This document shows, in pieces, positions 10,206-22,393 of a DNA stretch of 64,000 nt (position 1 is its first letter; each line of letters starts with the position of its first letter). The translations under genes were made by a program, and so were the position numbers. The stretch is from positions 109,091,188 to 109,155,187 of the forward strand of contig NC_086025.1 of assembly GCF_036323735.1 (NCBI RefSeq), given 5' to 3'. This DNA comes from Rattus norvegicus (taxonomy: Eukaryota; Chordata; Mammalia; Rodentia; Muridae). The notes under the pieces were generated by a model. It saw only the letters and a list, made by a program, of their open reading frames with translations, had not been told where the DNA came from and did not search any database.

Positions 10206-12061
10206 ATGACCGGCCCGCTCCTGGTGCTCTGGGCATCTCTGGTGTCTGTGGAGCTCACCCGAGGCTTGATGGCCACTGTAGTGCCAGGTAAGGGCTGGAC
10301 AGGGGTGGAGGAGGATGGGGAAGGGTGGGAGGGGCTTCTGGCCTGTGCTCCCCACCCACTGTCCCACGTTGTTGTCCACAGCACGAAATCTGAGCTGCTT
10401 CCAGTGCTTCAAGGTTCGCAGGGCCAGCCTGTGTCATCCCATGGAGTGCCAGCCTAGCGAAAAAGTCTGCGTGAGCAATGAGGTTCTTCTTTACACGAGT
10501 GAGTCTTTTCTCCGGCCTGGATATCTTCAGGCCGGTTGGCAAGGGAGGGTCCTGGTTCCACACTGCATCCTGTAGGTGCTGGACAATACGGGAAGGTGTT
10601 GTTTGAATGTGGCTGCTCTTTTTCTCGTCCAATTTCCGTGTCAATTCATATGTCACTGCCTCTAGAGCTCTCTCCTCAGGACAAAAGGTGTGATGTGACA
10701 TAGAATTCCCAAATGATACAGGCAGGGAGGGATGGGTGTGGCAAGGCCACCCCCACATGTAGGGCATAACTCGGAATTGTAGAGGCAGTGGGACCTGAGG
10801 TAATATCAGCCTGAGGATACTGGAACAAAAGCCAACACTTTACTTGTCCCTTCTCCCTGGAAAGGAAAAAATATGAAAATGAGCACACCCATGGTGGAGG
10901 TAGTCACTTGGACCTGGATCTAGTTCCCTGGGGCCCTGCAGAGGCCTCAGAGTTACCTCCTCTCTGAGGTAAAAGTCCTGAGCCTTGTTACAGAGTAATT
11001 TTTAAACTTGAGGCATCTCCTGTTTCCTCAAGCCTATTGCTGAGAATAAAGGCTCGAGCTGGCCTAGGACAAACCCCTGGAAGGTGCAGTAGAGTTTGAG
11101 CCCCAGCAGGGCTGTCCTTCGCAGTAATATCCACAGGTACTTCAGGCTGCCTCTTAAGTGTTTCCTCCTTTTGTAGTTATGTTATGTCAGGTTAAAGCCA
11201 CCATTTCCCAAGTGGAATTCTCCCAAGGAGAGCAGCTGGTTCTCACCAGTGGCAGTCCTGCCCTAGGGTCTCTTTTTCTTATTACCGAGAAGGGATTTGT
11301 TGTAGTTGAAGATTTGGAAACTTTCTGTAAGTTTTCTTAGCCTTTCACCTTTGTCCCTCCCCCCACCAACCCCAGATCAAAGATTTTAGTCAGTCGATCT
11401 TGAGCTGGGGAGTAACGACTGGTAGCCCTGTGCAGGGGTTGGGCTCTCAGGACTCCTTTGGGGCTAAGTGTTCTGGAAGATTCTGACACACTCACTAGGG
11501 GAGGACTGTTCTGGGCTTCCAAGGAGGCCACAAGCTCTGCTAGAACATCTTTAGCCATCCCAAGTTCTAGACCACCAAGTAATGTACTCTTTGGTAACCA
11601 GGTCTTTTCTGTTTTTGCCTACTCCACCTCCTGGGTCAGCAGGGGCTGTGCAGAGACCCCTCAGCTCTTTGCCAGGTTAGTGGTGACTCTGAGGAGCAGA
11701 GCTTCAGATACTCTGTGGGTCTGGGCTGTGAAAGGGCAGCAGCAGGGCCAGATCCAGCCATCCACACTGCATGCCCCCCTCCCATCCGCTCTAGCTTCAG
11801 GGTTCGAGGATCACACGCTGTCTCTGTTCTTCTGCAGGTACAAAGAGCAGGACTCAGATCAGCAAGCGCTGTGCCATCACTTGTCCCAACTCCAACGATC
11901 TCTTTGAGTGGTCAGTGAAAAATATTCAGGCCAGGATCACCAGACGATGCTGTTCGTGGGATCACTGCAACAGAGCACCTGACAGCTGGGAGGGGTTCAG
12001 AGCCTTACCAGGGAGGCTCCTGCTGCCAATGGGTCTGGGCCTCTTCTGCATCCTGTTGTGA
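10206..12061 (+). CDS. Ly6l: Ly6/uPAR three-finger protein, Ly6l
   Basis: Intact gene: exon 1 10206-10287 (82 nt), exon 2 10382-10498 (117 nt), exon 3 11838-12061 (224 nt); 423 nt gives 140 residues. Donors are CAG/GTAAGG and A/GTGAGT; acceptors are TCCACAG and TTCTGCAG. Both introns are phase 1, the Ly6 arrangement. The product has a signal peptide (about residues 1-23), a Ly6 domain starting N-L-S-C-F-Q-C at residue 30, and exactly ten domain cysteines at 33, 36, 45, 50, 57, 78, 82, 104, 105 and 110, ending C-C-x4-C-N. Asn30 is a possible N-glycosylation site. The hydrophobic tail (122-140) could signal GPI attachment. The R-R-C-C-S-W and L-S-C-F-Q-C-F-K-V blocks resemble human LY6L as I remember it. 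The start is the first ATG and gives the only signal peptide. The function of this member is not established; an extracellular receptor-modulating role is inferred from the family. Confidence 0.88.
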
Positions 12062-12231
12062 GAAACATTGTCCTGGGATACCCTTCCCTGACACACACAG
12101 CCTCAAACCCCACCTTCATCCATTCCAGGACTTACAAGGCAAAGCACAGTCCCTGAGCTAGAAGGGAGGACACCATACCCTTTGCTTAGGACCCAGGAGC
12201 CTGCTCCTACCTAACATCCTGGCCCACAAAG

Positions 12232-12237
12232 AATAAA
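12232..12237 (+). terminator. Polyadenylation signal of Ly6l
   Basis: AATAAA, 171 bp downstream of the Ly6l stop codon and the first canonical hexamer there. It predicts a short 3'UTR of about 0.2 kb with cleavage near 12250-12260. Confidence 0.7.
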
Positions 12238-12259
12238 ACCCTTCTGCTCCTCATGGAGA

Positions 12260-15200
12260 TGGACAAGGAATTTTTCCAAAGCAGGCCACGGGCTTCTTCA
12301 AGAAAGCCCTGGACCTTTAGCACACGGTCAAACACTATGAGAGGCAGATGGACTTGAAGAAGCCAGAGGTGCAGGACATTCTGACACTGCTCTTCCTGTG
12401 TCCCCTGTTCATGCACGGGAACTGGGACATCTCACTCCTCAGAGACAGTAAACTGCTGCTTCCCCACAGCCTGGCTCCTGATCCTTCAATGCCTCACTGC
12501 CCCAGGGACCCAGCTTTCAGTACAGCCTTCTATGGCTAGAGCAGCCAGGATCTGCAAGGAACCATCCAGACAGTTACACTCAACACAGAGCTGTCCCTGA
12601 AGCCTGAGGTCCAGCATAGGGAGAGCGGGTGAGCTTGCAATCCAAACTCAGATGTGGAGTCCAGGGAGGGCTGACTCACCACTGTATGAGGAAGGGGTGG
12701 GGACAGAATCTGGAGTGCCACAACACAGGAGAGAATGCCAAGGTGGTCTAAAAACACATCTGGTTGTGGCTTCACTGCAGAAAGTGAAGCCTGGTGGACA
12801 TGACTAGTACCTGGCCTTGGAAGGGTTCCTGGGTAAGGGCAAAGGTAAGAAGCACAGAGAGCGGTGAGGAGACTGATTAAGGCTGGTCAGGCCGAGTGGG
12901 CTCTACTGGCCATGAAGTGCCTGCCCAAGAAAACAGGGAGGTTGCTGGGAGGCCCATGGTATGGGACAGATGTATTATTCTATCCCTGCTGTGACCACAT
13001 GGCTAGTCAGCAACAACTTAAGGAAAAAGTATTTGGCCCATGGTTTGCCCCATCATGATAGGGAAGGCACTATGGAGCCCAGCCCCCTGCAGTGAGAGTG
13101 CAGGCTGTTGACTTTAGAATGGACTAGAAAGCTGAGAGGGGGAGTTGGGACCAGGGTCCAGGTGAAAACTTCAAGCCCGCACCCCCAACCTCCTGAAAGT
13201 TCCACAGCCTCCCAAAATACTCCTACCAGCTGGTGGAAAAGGTTTAAAACCTGACCCTGTAGGGGACATTTCTGATTCAGTCCCAGCCTTTGGGTGTGTG
13301 TGGGTTCTTAGTCCCAGATCCTTACATCTGACCACTCTGGTCCACACACACCTGCCTGCTTCCCTGACCCTGCTCTCCAGGTTCATGTACTACACTCTCA
13401 GCTGAGGTGGCTGGGGGTGGGGAGTACATTATAACCTCCACCCAGGACCCTGCAGTTTCTTCCTAACCAGTGATTGATATATCCCATAGCCCTTCAGTGG
13501 TCCGGCGTCTGTGTTCCCAGGGTCCCCGACTAAAGCAAGACCTTCTCTGCAGTTCTGGGTTTTCACACAGAGTTTAGTCCCACTCACTCCCCACACTGAC
13601 CACAGTAGTGCCAAATCCACTGCTTAGTGACCCAGGGGAGGGGTCATGGATGCTGGGAGTCTCTGGGTACCAGGCCTCGGATATCCTCCTTGGTTTATGC
13701 TAAGGAAGCAGGTACTAAGAGGACCATCTTGCCATGATAGCATGGGCTGGGTACCTCCTTGGAGCCAAATTGTCTTGAAAAATATTACATACAAGTGTCA
13801 CCAGGGTCCGTTGCAGGCGAAGCGGGTATTTGAGATCAACAAGGCCTTTCTCAGCCTAGATGTGCTTGATCGAGGTTCTAAGGTGCCCAGCCAATCAATA
13901 GTCATCAATATTCAAACTGAGACAGATGCCTTGGAGTTCTTGGTCTCATACATCTATGTCTCACATAAGTGGGCGAAGAGAGAATGCAAAATTTACCAAG
14001 AAAAGAGCAAGTAAGACTCCCAGCATGGAGAGGAGCCAGGGAAGACACTGTGAGTAGCCTTGTGGAGAGGCTCTTTTCAAAATAAGAATTGTAGATAGAA
14101 GTAGGCAAAGATTAGGGTAGTTTTAGTGAAATGGATTAATTCTCCAGACACAGCCTAGGCCAAGACAATGCCTCCCCAGTGCAGCCAGGAGAGAATCTCG
14201 CACCATTTGCCCAACTTAGAATAATCGCACGGCAAACCCTCCTCCGGTCCATAGCTGACTCGCTTCTTTATCTACTCACTTCGATGCACGAGCTTGTCAC
14301 AATAATCTTGACAGGTGCTGCCAGTCACAGCACTGCAGGTAATGCTGGTCCCCGACTTTGGCTTTTGTTTTCTCCTCCCTGGTAAATTATTCTCTCTATG
14401 TGCCATGATCAGATTGTAGTTTTACCATAGAACTTTTCCCTGTAGTGCCTATGGACAGCTGACTGCAATATCACTGGTGAGTTGATCCCTAGGGGAGCTC
14501 ATCCACCCAACCTCCGTATCACTTACTCTACACCCTTTGGAGTTGTGCCTAAGTTCCTCTTCTGGACAGAGCCAGCAGCTACTTGGTGGTAGTAAAAATG
14601 GATTTGTAGTCATGTGCCACATGTTAGACAAGAGGTTAAACTAAAGGTCAAACAACCATGACCATACAAATGGCAGAGGAAGCCATACACAAAGCACCTA
14701 ATAGCCTGAGTGTGGCAGGAAGCTTTCAAGGCTTTAACTCAAAACTCAGTTGCAAGCCTTTCATTTCAGCCACTCAGGAGGCAGAGGCCCATGGATAGGA
14801 AAAGTTCAGACAGCAGTGGCCACCACCAAACCAAACAACAAATGCCTAAGGTCTGAGGGAAGGGAACTCACATCTCCAAGTGGATGGGCTGAGGTCCGCG
14901 CACCCAGACTGCAGTCAACTCTGGGCTGCCTTCGCTCTTTTTCCTGTGAACCCGATTTGACTTCTTCATGGGTGGAAAGTGTCCTTGCATGCTGTCTACA
15001 GCTCCAGGTCTCCAGCCAAAAGGAGAGAGTTGAGATAACAGCAAAATGGCTGAAGCAATCAAGGGATGGGTCTTTGGGAAGCAATCCCATCACAGGGCTT
15101 CAGGCCAGCAGTGGGTCCAAACATTACCGAGGCTTAGGAAATTGAGTTGATCGGTGCCATCATCCATAGCAGGTGGATTAGTACCTGCAACACAGACCAC

Positions 15201-15320
15201 AGTGTCTGCTGAAGCAAAGGCACTGGTCCATCACAGTCAAAAGTGTTCAGCTTCACAGCACCAAATTCACTTCTTAGACTAAATAAAGACTGTGCAAACC
15301 TCAATAACAAGGACAAGAAT
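12260..15320. other. Intergenic region, no gene recognised
   Basis: Mostly unique-looking sequence downstream of Ly6l. One longer frame, 13646-14014 (122 residues), is not recognised and lacks a convincing promoter or splice context. No tRNA, SINE or LTR is evident over most of the stretch. Confidence 0.45.
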
Positions 15321-15324
15321 GCTT

Positions 15325-15722
15325 GTCTTAGTCAGGGTTTCTACTCCTGCACAAAACATCATGACCAAGAAACAAGTTGGGGGGAAAGGGTTTATTCAGT
15401 TTCCACTTCCACATTTCTATTCATCACCAAAGGAAGTCAGGACTGGAACACAAGCAGGGCAGGAAGCAGGAGCTGAAGCAGAGGCCATGGAGGGATGTTA
15501 CTCACTGGCTTGCTTCCCCTGGCTTGCTCAACTTGCTCTCTTATAGAACCCAAGACACCAGCCCAGGAATGGTACCACCCATGATGGGCCCTCCCACCCT
15601 TGATCACTAATTGAGAAAATGCCTTACAGCTGGATCTCATGGAGGCATTTCTTCAAGGGAGGCCCCTTTCTCCGTGATAACTCCAGCTTGGGTCAAGTTG
15701 ACACACAAATCCAGCCAGTACA
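15325..15722 (-). mobile_element. MaLR-type LTR, antisense
   Basis: On the + strand it begins TGTCTTAGTCAGGGTTTCT and runs to CAAATCCAGCCAGTACAG. Blocks such as AAAGGAAGTCAGGACTGGAA and CACTAATTGAGAAAATGCC match 3605-3925. The length of about 398 bp fits a full LTR. Confidence 0.55.
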
Positions 15723-15734
15723 GTGCGCAATAGA

Positions 15735-16113
15735 TGTGAGGTGGTTTGAGAGAGAGACATCCCCCATAGGCTCAGGAATTGTGAGCTTGGTTCCCGGTTG
15801 GCAGTGATGCTAGAGATGGAACACTTAGGCAGTGCAACCTTGCTGGAGGAAGTACGTCCTTTGGGGGACAGGTTTTCAGAGTTCATGGTCTAATTCCACT
15901 TCCAAACCATCCCTGCCCCTCCCTCTCCTCCTTCCCACCCTCTGCATTGTGTTTGCTATTGACTGCTCCCTGTTCCAGATGCCTGCTGCCATGGCTCTCC
16001 TGCCATTCTAGACTCTTCTTCTGGAATTGTTAACCCAAATAAAGTCTTTTTGCTGTAAGTTGCTTTTGCCCAGGATGGTTTATCACAGAAACAAAAAGAG
16101 ACTGATAACATAT
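15735..16113 (+). mobile_element. LTR-like repeat, sense, abutting the previous one
   Basis: Starts near GAGGTGGTTTGAGAGAG and ends AAAAAGAGACTGATAACA. An AAATAAAGTC polyadenylation signal near 16038 sits in LTR position. It lies immediately after an antisense LTR, so the two may be a nested or head-to-head insertion. Confidence 0.5.
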
Positions 16114-16163
16114 GCCAGGGCTGAGATGACATGGAAGATGGGATGCTAAGAAAACATAGCATC

Positions 16164-16164
<1 letters not shown>

Positions 16165-16216
<52 letters not shown>
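16165..16216. repeat. (CA)n microsatellite
   Basis: About 26 uninterrupted CA units leading directly into the cryptic tandem array that follows. Confidence 0.95.
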
Positions 16217-16221
<5 letters not shown>

Positions 16222-16560
16222 TATGGGAAATGTGTATATATATATATATTTTTGTATACATATACACATACATATACTATATAGACACATATAGATACAT
16301 ATGCACACACATACACACATAAACACACACACGCACACACATGTATATGGGAAATGTGTATATACATATATACATGTACACATATATATACTATATATAG
16401 ACACATGTAGACACATTCGTGCACACACATATTTATATACATATATGTATATGGGAAGTGCATATATATATAAGTGTATATATACACATACACACATATA
16501 TACACTACGTATAGACACATATAGACACATATGCACACACACACACACACACACACACAT
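16217..16560. repeat. Three-unit CA/TA-rich tandem repeat
   Basis: Three diverged units start at 16217, 16341 and 16445, each opening ATGTATATGGGAA and passing through TATA-rich sequence, a TAGACACATATAGA-type block and a GCACACAC run. Unit lengths are about 124, 104 and 116 bp. The open frames here (up to 172 residues on the minus strand) are Cys/Val/Tyr-rich artefacts. Confidence 0.85.
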
Positions 16561-16599
16561 TTACATGATTTAGGTATGCATGGGAAATCGTAAAGCTTA

Positions 16600-19000
16600 C
16601 CAAGGTAATAGGACATAAAATAATGTCTAGATGTAAGCAAATTATGTAAAGATACCACTGCCATTAAAGGAAAAAAGGGAAAAAAGGGTCCAACATCAGT
16701 TCGGAAGTTACAGCTGACTTGAACACAGACAGAAGAAACAGGGAAGACATGAGCAGCTTAACACCTGAAATCCTGATGAGTGTGTAGCAGGTCTGGGGGA
16801 GGTAGTGGAGAAATAGCATGGGCAGAAAGAAACATTAGAGGAAATGACAGCTGGGGGTGCGGGTGGAGGTGGGGGTAGCTCAGTGGTGGAATGGCTCACC
16901 CAGCCTGTGAGACTCTGAGGTGGATCCCTGACCCAAGGAAGAAAGACAGGCAAGAAAGTAGGAAAATTTTCTCATCTCAGAGAAAGGCATAAGTAAATGC
17001 TTGAGAGGTCCAGAATCCATGAACTCTAAACAGATTAAATCCACATGTGTTAAAGAAACACATACATGATGTACCACATATCATAGTCACAAGCTACAGG
17101 TTTTAATGGAGAGAAGTTGAGACATAAGGGAAGGTCATGGCCATGCTAGCCCTGGACAGAGCGGGGTGGGAGTATGGGATGGCATTCAGAGGGCAGGCAC
17201 AGAGACGAGACCTCACATTCCTAAAGGGTGGAGGTCATCGAAAAAGTCAAGTCTGAGGTCCTGCTCTGAATTTAAGAGGCATGGGTAGGACAAGCTAGTG
17301 AGGTGAAGCCTAGAGGAGGTGTGGGGAGCAGGTGTCAAAGAATGGGGAGAAGCCGAGAAGGTTCTGCAAACAAGGATTGGGGTTGTGTTAGGTTTTAATT
17401 TTGTGAGTTTGATAATTCCTCTGTAGTTATGTGAAATGTCAGTGTTTGGGAAATGAACATAAAGAGTACAGAATAATTCTTACACTTCTCTCGTTTTCTT
17501 TTGTTTTTTCAACTTTTTTGCTTTGTTTTTAGAGTCAGGGTCTCATATAGCCAAGGCTGGACTTGAACTTCTGATCCTCTGCCTCCACCCAAATACAAGG
17601 GTTATGGGTGTGGGGACTAGGCATCGAGCTTTCTTGCAATTATTTTTTAAAAAAAATAATAAATCTAAGGTTATTTCAAAATAAAAAATGAACCCCTTAA
17701 CTGAATATTAACCTTTATAGTTCCCAATAAATATGCTGCTCAGGCTTCCAGATAGAAGTCAGATTTTTCTCAATCATCCCTTCAAGCTACTTTACAAATG
17801 TTCTCAAGGGAAATGTGTTGAATCTGAGAAACTGGAGCTGCATTTTTTTACTATTAATTTCCAATTTAAAGCTCTGGGGCAATAAGATCTGGACACTTTG
17901 AATGGAAGCAGTGAACTGGAAGGTCACCACTGAGCTTCCTCTTCACAGACCTGACTGAGCCACCCAGGGGCATTTGGTCACCTGCACTGTGAGGACCTGA
18001 GGGGCCCACCTGACCAGTTTGTGTTGTTGATAAAACAAACTGCCCTCAGGGTCCTCAGTACTTGATCCCACCCCCTCAGGGCTGGGCTGGGAACACTGCT
18101 CATCCCAGCCAAGCACATCCTTAGGTGTCGTTAAGAACCCAAGCTCAGGCTAAAGCTGAGTGGAAAAGCGGGCTGGTGCTAGTTCTAGGTGCTGTGTAAC
18201 TCAGCTGTCCCTCCTGCCAGGCCCCAGGGGGTGCAGCTTAAGAAATCTGGGAAGGTGCCTCCTGGTACCTTCTTTTCTCTCCCAGGGCCCAGCCAGGTTG
18301 GGAAAGGGGTTGTGGTTGTGTTTTGGTACAGTGACTCAGGCAGAGAACAAGGATCCATTGAAAACACCCAAATGACCTGAGGCAGGGATGGGGTGGGGGA
18401 TGTTCATGGGAGGAGCATCCCATGTTGCATCCAAGGAATATCCAAGGAGAAGAATGTTGGCTTCACCACATACCTCATAAAAGGGCCTGTGTGGTCCATT
18501 AGCCTTAGAGGGAGAGTAAAGGTACAGGCAGGTTAGGGTAGAGGGTTGTGCGAAACCAAAAGAGCTACATTGTTATTAAAGGAGCAACATTGTTATACAT
18601 TGTTACTAAGTTTCTTGCCTTACAAGGTAAGTTTGTTTCCTTAACTTAATGAATTCTGCAGAGTATTTTAACCGATGTTGAACTTGTACCCTGTGAAGAA
18701 TATCCACCCCCCAACAGCCCCCCACCCCATAGCCTTGTTAAACTCCCAAACGCTGTGATGTCGCCCCTTCCACCAGATATACTTTTGCACTTATCTAACC
18801 CACAGGCTGCCTTGAACCCTGAGTTGCCTTCTCTTCTGTCCAGATGCTAACAGCCAATTATCTTAACATCTGTTTTCTGTCAACCCTAACCCTTCATCAG
18901 TAAAAGGGATCTCAAGGCCTATGAAAGACCGCTCTCTGGAATACCCAGGAGGGGCAGCTGTCTGGCCAATCTAAATAAGGCTTGCTTAGTCAGACAATTG
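16600..19000. other. Intergenic region, no gene recognised
   Basis: A B4/ID-like fragment (GGGGTAGCTCAGTGGTGGAATG near 16873) and an antisense B1-like monomer near 17530-17630 are visible. At 18760-19020 a segment with CTAAATAAGGCTTGCTTAG is LTR-like but not assignable. No coding sequence was recognised. Confidence 0.45.
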
Positions 19001-19240
19001 TACAAATGTTTGTTTCTCAGGTCAAACAGTTGGTTTCTTTAGAATGTGAGGCAAAGTCATTTCATAGAGGAACAGTTACTTTAAGAACCATCTAGGCAGA
19101 CATTCATTGTTCAAGTACATTTGGTGGCATTGTCCCAAGGGGAGATAAGCTTGTAGCCTTAGTCCACAGGGATAGATGTCAGCTTCTGGACTAAGATGCT
19201 CAGGGCTCAGGGTAGAATGCCCATGGGAGAGCTGTGACTG

Positions 19241-19368
19241 CAGCCCGCCCTCCCAGACAATAGCCTTCAGTGCCACAGTTTGCCACACTAACTCTCATAG
19301 CCTGCAGCCCGCCCTCCCAGACAATAGCCTTCAGTGCCACAGTTTGCCACACTAACTCTCATAGCCTG
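19241..19368. repeat. Perfect 64-bp tandem duplication
   Basis: Positions 19241-19304 and 19305-19368 are identical base for base. The unit begins CAGCCCGCCCTCCCAGACAA and ends CTCATAGCCTG. A CTG triplet precedes copy 1, is at the junction and ends copy 2, so short microhomology flanks the duplication. Confidence 0.95.
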
Positions 19369-21227
19369 CAGACCCATCTTCAGAGCATAAACCACCCAAG
19401 CAACATCATCATTAGTGAACTCCCAGAGTGCCTTACCTAGGCAACTCTGGAGAGGGTAGGCTGGCTTTTGAGCTAGAGGCTCCTCTGAGCTCCTTCCTGG
19501 TATCCTGTCTCTTCTTGGATACAAGGACACCAGCTTGGGTAGACTTCCTCTTTGCACACCCAACTGTAGACCCACAAGTTCCTTTCTGCTACCTCTATCT
19601 GAGGCCTGGTTGTTTTCTTTTTCTTTTCTTACTTGTTTTCTGCCAACAAGTTCTTACCCTATAGCTTAAGTTGGCCTGGAAGTTGGAATACTTCTGCCTC
19701 AGCCTCTTGGGCATTGGGATTACACTCCTGTTTCCCCATGCCCAATTAGCAAACCCTAATTATTTAGACTGCTGCTTATAAGGACCACCCATGGGACAGA
19801 GAGGTCAGAACAGCAGTGATAGGCTTTTTAGGATGGAGTCAGCATGGGGGCTTTCCCGGATCCAGAGGGCTCAGATAAAAAGAGAATTCATGTTCATGGT
19901 CTTGGTTCTATGGAAGGAGTCCGGGTATCAATAACCTCCAAGCTGTTAATCCAGAGGTTGAGGGTTACTTAGGTCCTAAGGCTTCTGGCTACTGTTCAGG
20001 GTTGACACTCAGGTCTAGAGGGCCCATGCTGTGTTTGAAGGTTCCTCTCCCCTGGCTCTGATTCTTTCAAGACCAGCAGAGGCAGAGCTGGCCTCTCTGT
20101 ACCACCCACAGGTTCCAAGTCCACCTAGTTAGGCTGTGCCTCTAATTCATTAAGTCAGGGCCAGTAGGATGGCACCCACTTCCTGACTCCCCCAAAGCCT
20201 GTGGCACTGCCTGAGGCATTTCTGCATACTGGTGGCTAGGCTAGTTTAAAAACCATTTTGAAATGTGACTATCTAGTCCAAGCATGTGCCAACAGCCATG
20301 TGGATACCCCATATACAAATGGTGCTAAGTCTTTCTACACCGGAGGGTGCTGGCTCCTGCTGTGGACAAGACAGCAGCAGCCCCCTTGACTGCCGCTGCC
20401 AGTGGGCCTGTTTTCCTGCAGTTTTCAAGGAAGGCTGGAGGACAGGAACCACATGGTTTCTTTTCCCATTCTGATGTGCCCCTGTCACCTTGCTTTGCCC
20501 AGCCACCCTCTCAGTGCCAGCATTCTCCTGTCTCCAGCAAGGATGTTGCTCTCACTGGCATTGGGATGACTGGGTGTGAAAGCTGGTGAGAGCCAGATTC
20601 ATCCAGTTCATCCTTCTGTCCCCAGGACCTGCAGCAGCAAAGTCCTCAGGTGAGCTCTGACAGGCTCAGCCCTGGGGACTTGGACACACTGAGCTCCTGT
20701 CTCACCACAGTTGCCATTGTTCCTGAGGAACCACAGCCTCTTTTATTTACAAGACACACTCCTTGGAGTTCATGGTGGTGTTGAGATCCTTCCACAGTTC
20801 TGACCTCCCCTTATGCCACCAGCCAAGTGAGTTCCTTGTCTCACTGTGAACAAAATTCCTGGAAATATAGCACGCCTGCTTGACCACGGGCTAATAAAAC
20901 TTCAGTGATTGTAGAGAGGTTGGAGTGTTGCAGGTCCAGGCCCAAATTACAAATTTTCTTGGGCTTTTGGGACCCCTTAATAGCCATTTATTATTGGCCT
21001 CTTGTATGTGACTTAGCTTCTTTATGACTATTAGGAAAATCATTTGGGATATACACAGATCAACTAAGAGACTAAACATGTCATCCAAGCCTGTTGGAGG
21101 CCAAAACCTGAGATTTATCACAGGTTTGCTTTGGTATGTCTGCTCAACGTGTCCACTGATGTATTTGAGGAGTTTTTGGGGGTGGAGTTTTTGGGGGTGG
21201 GGAGCACCACAGAAGAGAATGTTTTGA

Positions 21228-21362
21228 CCCAAGGTTTCTCTGTGTAATCCTGGCTGTCCTGGAACTCACTCTGTAGACCAGGCTGGCCTCGAACTCTGAG
21301 ATCTGCTTGCCTCTGCCTCCTGAGTGCTGGGATTAAAGATGTGTGTCACCACTGCCAGACTT
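21228..21362 (-). mobile_element. B1 SINE, antisense
   Basis: Near full-length antisense B1: AAGGTTTCTCTGTGTAATCC, CTGTAGACCAGGCTGGCCTC and TGCTGGGATTAAAGATGTG are all recognisable. It lies just upstream of the B2 copy. Confidence 0.9.
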
Positions 21363-21394
21363 TGAAGAGTCTTGATTTAAGATTCTCTTGATTT

Positions 21395-21563
21395 GGGGCT
21401 GGAGAGGTGGCTCAGCGGTTAAGAACACTCACTACTCTTCCAGAGATCCTGAGTTCAATTCCCAGCAACCACATGGTGGCTTACAGCCACCCTTAATGGG
21501 ATCTGTGGCCCTCTTCTGGCACACAGGTGTATATGCAGATAGAGCACTCATACACATAAAAGA
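21395..21563 (+). mobile_element. B2 SINE with target-site duplication
   Basis: Sense B2 starting GGGGCTGGAGAGGTGGCTCA with a tRNA-like head, B-box sequence GAGTTCAATTCCCAGCAACC and an A-rich end. A perfect 15-bp direct repeat AAGATTCTCTTGATT flanks it at 21379-21393 and 21564-21578, marking L1-mediated insertion. Confidence 0.93.
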
Positions 21564-22393
21564 AAGATTCTCTTGATTGGCTATTATAAAATCCCATGAA
21601 ACTGTTACCACATTGACCATGGGTGGTGCTTAGGGTAACTGGCAACTGCTCCTTGGCCATGGTCACTCACATTTGATTCCAGAATAAGCTAGGTAAGAGC
21701 TGCCCTTTGGCACTGATATCCTGGAGAATGGAAATAAAGTGCAGACTAATTACAAAATAAACTGGCCCCTGTTTATAGTCCAAGGGTGTGCCAACAGTTC
21801 ATGTGGTCACCTCTAACACAACACTGGATAGAGGAGATAGACTATGCCACCACTGACCCAACAGCTTGCACTAGATGCCTGTGAAGAACAGCTGCGTGGC
21901 CAGAGGGTGAGCAGACCCTGGGGCCAGGGTCTGGGCTCCTTCCTGTACTGTCTCTGTCTTGCCCTCACCAATAGTAGCACTTGTAAGGCTGAGGCTGTTT
22001 TGCTGCAATGATAAAAACAAAGTTTAATCTCAGACAGACTAAGCCCCAGCACCCATCCCTCAGTTTGTGAAATGGGCACATATTTGTGAAGAAGACTCTG
22101 TTAGCTCCTGTGGGTGCACACAAGCCAGGGAGGGACCAACCTGGGGCCAGGCACTGAGGCTGGGGAAGTCACTGCCCTCTGCAGACACACACAGGAGCCA
22201 GAACTAGCCAGGCTTCTGGAGTGCTCACTCCCAGGACACCTGCAGAGTTTAAATGACTGGCCACCATGCCCCACCCTGCAACTTCAGACCTATGGCCTCA
22301 ATGTTGGCCTTCTTGTCTCCTTCCAGAAAGACTTGTTCCTTTTCAAAGCCCCGAGTCTCTAGACTATAGAGACCTGCTCCCTCTTGTGTCCAG

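Noticed and set aside
10255..10767. 170-residue minus-strand frame
   Set aside because: It is antisense to Ly6l exons 1-2 and lacks any recognised domain; shadow of the real gene.
10206..12061. Identification as Ly6k, Gml or Lypd2 instead of Ly6l
   Set aside because: The L-S-C-F-Q-C-F-K-V start and the R-R-C-C-S-W block fit LY6L as remembered, and neighbouring Ly6h fits the known order.
16146..16664. 172- and 131-residue Cys/Val/Tyr-rich frames
   Set aside because: They are translations of the CA/TA arrays.
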